A stretch of DNA of 17,482 bases, from the NCBI GenBank assembly GCA_035937595.1, contig DASZHS010000023.1, positions 1-17,482 on the forward strand, read 5' to 3'. The first letter of the stretch is position 1; each line of letters begins with the position of its first letter. Below are positions 14,730-17,482 of the stretch, in pieces. The notes beneath the pieces are model-generated. The model had not been told where the DNA came from, searched no databases, and was given only the letters and a program-made list of their open reading frames with translations. The DNA is from Palsa-459 sp035937595. GTDB lineage: Bacteria; Actinomycetota; Acidimicrobiia; Acidimicrobiales; RAAP-2. Position numbers and translations under genes: made by a program.

Positions 14730-14978
14730 TCACGCCGGGGGCGCAGGCACGGGCGCGTCGACGATCGCCGTCGCCTCGACGCGCCCGGCGTGCCAGGGCA
14801 CCACGGTCACGAGCACGTGCCGGCCGACCGCCGTGCTGCGCGTGCCGTCGGCCAGCTGCGTCGCGTGGAACCCGACGATCCCGTGGCCCTCGACGTCGAC
14901 GGTGCCGAGCCCGGCGCGCTCGTCGAACGCGACGACGATGCCGCGGGCGCGCACCCCGCGCGGCACGGTCCCGCTCAC
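14730..14978 (-). CDS. Small cold-shock-domain-like protein
   Basis: An 82-residue protein of uncertain function. Residues 12-72 follow the layout of a cold-shock (OB) domain: GIVVAFDERAGLGTV, then GIVGFHATQLADGTRS, a VGRHVLVTVV strand and a closing GRVEATAI. The nucleic-acid-binding motifs are degenerate: the RNP1 position reads AGLGTV where CspA has KGFGFI, and RNP2 lacks the aromatic pair. A Pro/Ala-rich tail ends it. The GTG start at 14978 overlaps the ribH stop as GTGA, so it is translated with the riboflavin genes. It could bind RNA weakly, or use the fold for something else. Assignment rests on pattern alone. Confidence 0.7.
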   Translation of the reverse strand: MSGTVPRGVRARGIVVAFDERAGLGTVDVEGHGIVGFHATQLADGTRSTAVGRHVLVTVVPWHAGRVEATAIVDAPVPAPPA

Positions 14979-15511
14979 TGCAGCTGCGGGCGCTCCAAGA
15001 GGCGCGCCATCTCGACGGCGGCCCGCGCGGCGTCGCGCCCCTTGTTGGTCTCGTCGGGCGCGGAGCGCTCGAGCGCCTGGCCGACGGTCTCGCAGGTGAG
15101 GACGCCGAAGACGACCGGCGTGCCCGTGACGACGGCGACCTCCTGGACGCCGCGCGCGCACTCGTTGGCGACGACCTCGTAGTGGCCGGTCTCCCCGCGG
15201 ATGACCGCGCCCAGCGTGATCACCGCGGCGTAGCCCGCCTCGGCGGTCGCGAACGCGCGCGCCGCGAGGGGCAGCTCGAAGGCGCCCGGGACCCAGGCGA
15301 GCGTCACGTCGACCGGGTCGACGCCGCACGCCGCGAGCTCGTCGAGGCAGCCCGCGAGCAGCCGGGTGGTGATCCCCCCGTTGAACCGGGCGCACGCGAC
15401 CCCGACGCGCAGCCCGCGGCCGTCGTCGTCGCCGTCGAGCGAGGTGCCGACCGTCGCGGCGAGGCGGAGCCGCTCGGCGTCGTCGAGGGCCGCCTCATCC
15501 GACGACGCCAT
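14975..15511 (-). CDS. ribH: 6,7-dimethyl-8-ribityllumazine synthase
   Basis: A 178-residue enzyme that condenses the ribityl-aminouracil intermediate with dihydroxybutanone phosphate to make lumazine, the riboflavin precursor. Typical blocks are RFNGGIT (42-48), WVPGAFELP (73-81), GAVIRGETGHYEVVANE (101-117) with H110 as the likely catalytic His, and ETNKGRDAA (154-162). The ATG at 15511 has a strong GGAGG about 6 bases upstream; the first 32 residues are a loose acidic extension. The gene overlaps the end of ribBA by 17 bases and the next small gene by four. Members form pentamers or 60-mer shells. Confidence 0.97.
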   Translation of the reverse strand: MASSDEAALDDAERLRLAATVGTSLDGDDDGRGLRVGVACARFNGGITTRLLAGCLDELAACGVDPVDVTLAWVPGAFELPLAARAFATAEAGYAAVITLGAVIRGETGHYEVVANECARGVQEVAVVTGTPVVFGVLTCETVGQALERSAPDETNKGRDAARAAVEMARLLERPQLQ

Positions 15512-16718
15512 CGAGTCCCTCCAAGAGGTGGCCCATGCGGTCGCGCTTGGTGCGCAGGTAGCCGATGTTGTGCTCGGTGGGCGAGCTCTGCAGCGCCACC
15601 CGCTCGGTGATGTCGAGGCCGAACCCCTCGAGCCCGCCGAACTTGTCGGGGTTGTTCGTCATGAGCCGCATCGTCGTGATCCCGAGGTCCACCAGGATCT
15701 GCGCGCCGATCCCGTACTCGCGCGTCTCGGCGGCGAAGCCGAGCTCCAGGTTGGCGTCCACCGTGTCGCGGCCGTCCTCTTGGAGCGCGTAGGCGCGGAT
15801 CTTGTGGCCGAGGCCGATCCCGCGGCCCTCGTGGCCGCGCAGGTAGACGACGACGCCGGCGCCTTCCTGTGCGACCCGGTCGAGGGCGGCGTGGAGCTGG
15901 GTGCCGCAGTCGCAGCGCTGCGAGCCGAACACGTCGCCCGTGAGGCACTCGGAGTGCACCCGGACGAGCACGTCCTCTTTGCCGTCGACGTCGCCGAGCA
16001 CGAGGGCCAGGTGCTGCTCTTGGTCGAGCACCGACTCGTAGACGACGGCGCGGAACCCGCCCTCGACGGTCGGGAGCTGGGCCTCTGCGATGCGCCGCAC
16101 CAGCCGCTCGTGGTGCCGGCGGTACCGGATGAGGTCCGCGATCGAGATGATCGGCAGCTTGTGGGCGGTCGCGAACCGCTCGAGGTCGGCCAGCCGCGCC
16201 ATCTGGGACTTGTCGGGGGTGACGAGCTCGCACAGCACGCCGGCCGGCGCGAGCCCGGCCATGCGGCACAGGTCCACCGTCGCCTCGGTGTGGCCGGCAC
16301 GCTTGAGCACCCCGCCGGGGCGGTAGCGCAGCGGGAAGATGTGGCCCGGGCGGTTGAGGTCGCCGGGGGTGGTGGCGGGGTCCGCGAGCGCGCGGATCGT
16401 GGTGGCGCGGTCCTGGGCGGAGATCCCCGTCGTCGTGCCGTGCCGGTAGTCGACCGAGATCGTGAAGGCGGTGCGCTGGGCCTCGGTGTTGGCGAGCACC
16501 ATCAGGGGCAGGTCGAGGGCGTCGGCGCGCTCGGGCTCGACCGGCACGCAGATCACCCCCGAGGTGTGCTCCAAGAAGAACGCGACGGACTCCGGCGTCG
16601 CCGCCGCGGCGGCCATGACGAGGTCGCCCTCGTTCTCGCGGTCCTCGTCGTCGACGACGACGGCCATCGAGCCCGACGCGATCGAGGCGACCGCCTCTTC
16701 GATCGACGACAGCGCCAT
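15495..16718 (-). CDS. ribBA: Bifunctional DHBP synthase / GTP cyclohydrolase II
   Basis: A 407-residue fusion providing both entry reactions of riboflavin synthesis. The N-terminal half (about 1-205) is 3,4-dihydroxy-2-butanone-4-phosphate synthase, with the acidic metal-binding loop DDEDRENEGD (23-32) and HTEA (143-146). The C-terminal half is GTP cyclohydrolase II, with zinc cysteines C258, C269 and C271 in CLTGDVFGSQRCDCG, YLRGHEGRGIGL (292-303) and RLMTNNPDK (351-359). All key residues that I can check are present in both halves, so both look active. The ATG at 16718 overlaps the ribD stop by one base (TGATG). The longer open frame upstream is a shadow of ribD. Confidence 0.97.
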   Translation of the reverse strand: MALSSIEEAVASIASGSMAVVVDDEDRENEGDLVMAAAAATPESVAFFLEHTSGVICVPVEPERADALDLPLMVLANTEAQRTAFTISVDYRHGTTTGISAQDRATTIRALADPATTPGDLNRPGHIFPLRYRPGGVLKRAGHTEATVDLCRMAGLAPAGVLCELVTPDKSQMARLADLERFATAHKLPIISIADLIRYRRHHERLVRRIAEAQLPTVEGGFRAVVYESVLDQEQHLALVLGDVDGKEDVLVRVHSECLTGDVFGSQRCDCGTQLHAALDRVAQEGAGVVVYLRGHEGRGIGLGHKIRAYALQEDGRDTVDANLELGFAAETREYGIGAQILVDLGITTMRLMTNNPDKFGGLEGFGLDITERVALQSSPTEHNIGYLRTKRDRMGHLLEGLDGVVG

Positions 16719-17482
16719 CAGGGCTCCACCTCCACCCGCAGATCTTCGCCCACCCGTGCGACCGACACGAATCTGCCGCGCCCCATCGCCGCCATCGTCG
16801 GCGCGCCCGCGCCCCGCAGCACCGGGGCGCCGTCGTCGCCGCCCAGCAGCGCGGGCGCGAGGTAGGCGACGCAGCGGTCGACCAGCCCCTGGGCGAGGAA
16901 GTCGTGCGCGACGCGCGCGCCCCCCTCGACCAGCAGCTGGAGCACGCCGCGGGCGCCGAGGTCGTCGAGGACCGCACCGAGCTCGCCGCGGTACTCGAGG
17001 CACGGGTGGACCCTCGCGCCGCGCGGGGCCTCGCCGAGCACGACGCGCAGCGGCTGGCGCTCGGCGCCGGGCAGCCGGACGGTGAGCCGCGGGTCGTCCG
17101 CGCGGACGGTGCCCGCGCCCACGAGCACGGCGTCGCTGTCGGCGCGGAGGCGCTGGGCGTCGCGGCGCGCCGCCTCCGACGTGATCCACCTCGACGTCCC
17201 GTCGGGCGCGGCGGTGCGCCCGTCGAGGGTCGCGGCCCTCTTGAGCACGACGTAGGGCCGACCCGTCACGCGCTGGTGCAGGTACGGCGCGAGGTCGTCG
17301 GTGACCTCGTCGGCCCCGCAGCCGACGTCGACGCGGATCCCCGCGTCGCGCAGCCGTGCGACGCCGCGACCGGCGACGCGCGCGTCGGGGTCGAGGATCC
17401 CGACGACGACGCGCGCGACCCCGGCCGCCACGATCCTCGCGGCGCACGGACCCGTGCGCCCGGTGTGCGCACAGGGCTCGAG
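16718..17482 (-). CDS. ribD: Riboflavin biosynthesis protein RibD (5' end outside window)
   Basis: The last 254 residues of the bifunctional deaminase/reductase; the frame is open to the window edge. The visible N-terminal end is the zinc-binding deaminase motif EPCAHTGRTGPCA, with both of the motif's cysteines, so the gene must begin beyond 17482. The reductase domain follows, from RPYVVLKRAATLDGRTAAPDG through VLVGAGTVRADDPRLTVR to LLVEGGARVAHDF. The protein deaminates and then reduces the product of GTP cyclohydrolase II. A GTG at 17431 could be mistaken for the start but would cut off the deaminase. It is coupled to ribBA by TGATG, and ribE, often next in such operons, is not there. Confidence 0.95.
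   Translation of the reverse strand, partial: LEPCAHTGRTGPCAARIVAAGVARVVVGILDPDARVAGRGVARLRDAGIRVDVGCGADEVTDDLAPYLHQRVTGRPYVVLKRAATLDGRTAAPDGTSRWITSEAARRDAQRLRADSDAVLVGAGTVRADDPRLTVRLPGAERQPLRVVLGEAPRGARVHPCLEYRGELGAVLDDLGARGVLQLLVEGGARVAHDFLAQGLVDRCVAYLAPALLGGDDGAPVLRGAGAPTMAAMGRGRFVSVARVGEDLRVEVEP

Noticed and set aside
14700..14730. Inverted repeat AGGCGGC/GCCGCCT after the cold-shock-like gene as a terminator.
   Set aside because: The stem is only 7 bp with a 17-base loop, and no U-tract follows on the minus strand.

Overview
This is housekeeping DNA from a very GC-rich actinobacterium. The 16S rRNA fragment and the gene order suit the class Acidimicrobiia best, but I inferred the class by eye and ran no search. 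Nearly all genes lie on the minus strand. The backbone infC-rpmI-rplT-(RNA methyltransferase)-pheS-pheT-argC-argJ-argB-argR-argG-argH matches the order I know from Mycobacterium tuberculosis (infC/rpmI/rplT/tsnR, pheST, argCJBDFRGH). It differs in three ways: argD and argF are missing between argB and argR, a plus-strand EamA permease gene sits between pheT and argC, and the arg cluster ends in a DNA-glycosylase gene followed directly by an rRNA promoter.

Layout from high to low coordinates, which is the direction of transcription. (1) 17482-14730: riboflavin genes ribD (5' end outside the window), ribBA and ribH, then a small cold-shock-like protein, all overlapping. (2) 14700-12490: a structured leader, then infC (apparently starting at an ATC codon), rpmI, rplT and a SpoU-type rRNA/tRNA methyltransferase that has no ordinary start codon where its homology begins. 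(3) 12489-8663: a leader with repeated palindromes, then pheS and pheT. (4) 7807-8742, plus strand: an EamA/DMT permease whose 3' end overlaps pheT tail to tail. (5) 7765-922: an ArgR-type operator over a probable leaderless promoter, then argC, argJ, argB, argR, argG, argH and a 3-methyladenine DNA glycosylase gene. Most junctions are 4-base GTGA overlaps or 1-base gaps. (6) 921-1: a consensus rRNA promoter, a hairpin-rich leader and the first ~570 bases of 16S rRNA.

How the genes work together: argC, argJ, argB, argG and argH supply most of the acetyl-cycle arginine pathway. ArgR, encoded inside the operon, probably represses it at the argC operator. argD (aminotransferase) and argF (carbamoyltransferase) must be elsewhere if the pathway is complete. 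ribD, ribBA and ribH cover riboflavin synthesis except the final riboflavin synthase. infC, rpmI, rplT, the methyltransferase and pheST serve translation.

I see no mobile element, CRISPR array, tRNA, defence island or biosynthetic gene cluster, and no convincing new multi-gene system. The most interesting points are about expression: the ATC start of infC beneath a 22-bp perfect palindrome, the missing start of the methyltransferase gene, the leaderless argC promoter overlapped by ArgR half-sites, the palindromic repeats before pheS, and the degenerate cold-shock-like protein ending the rib cluster.
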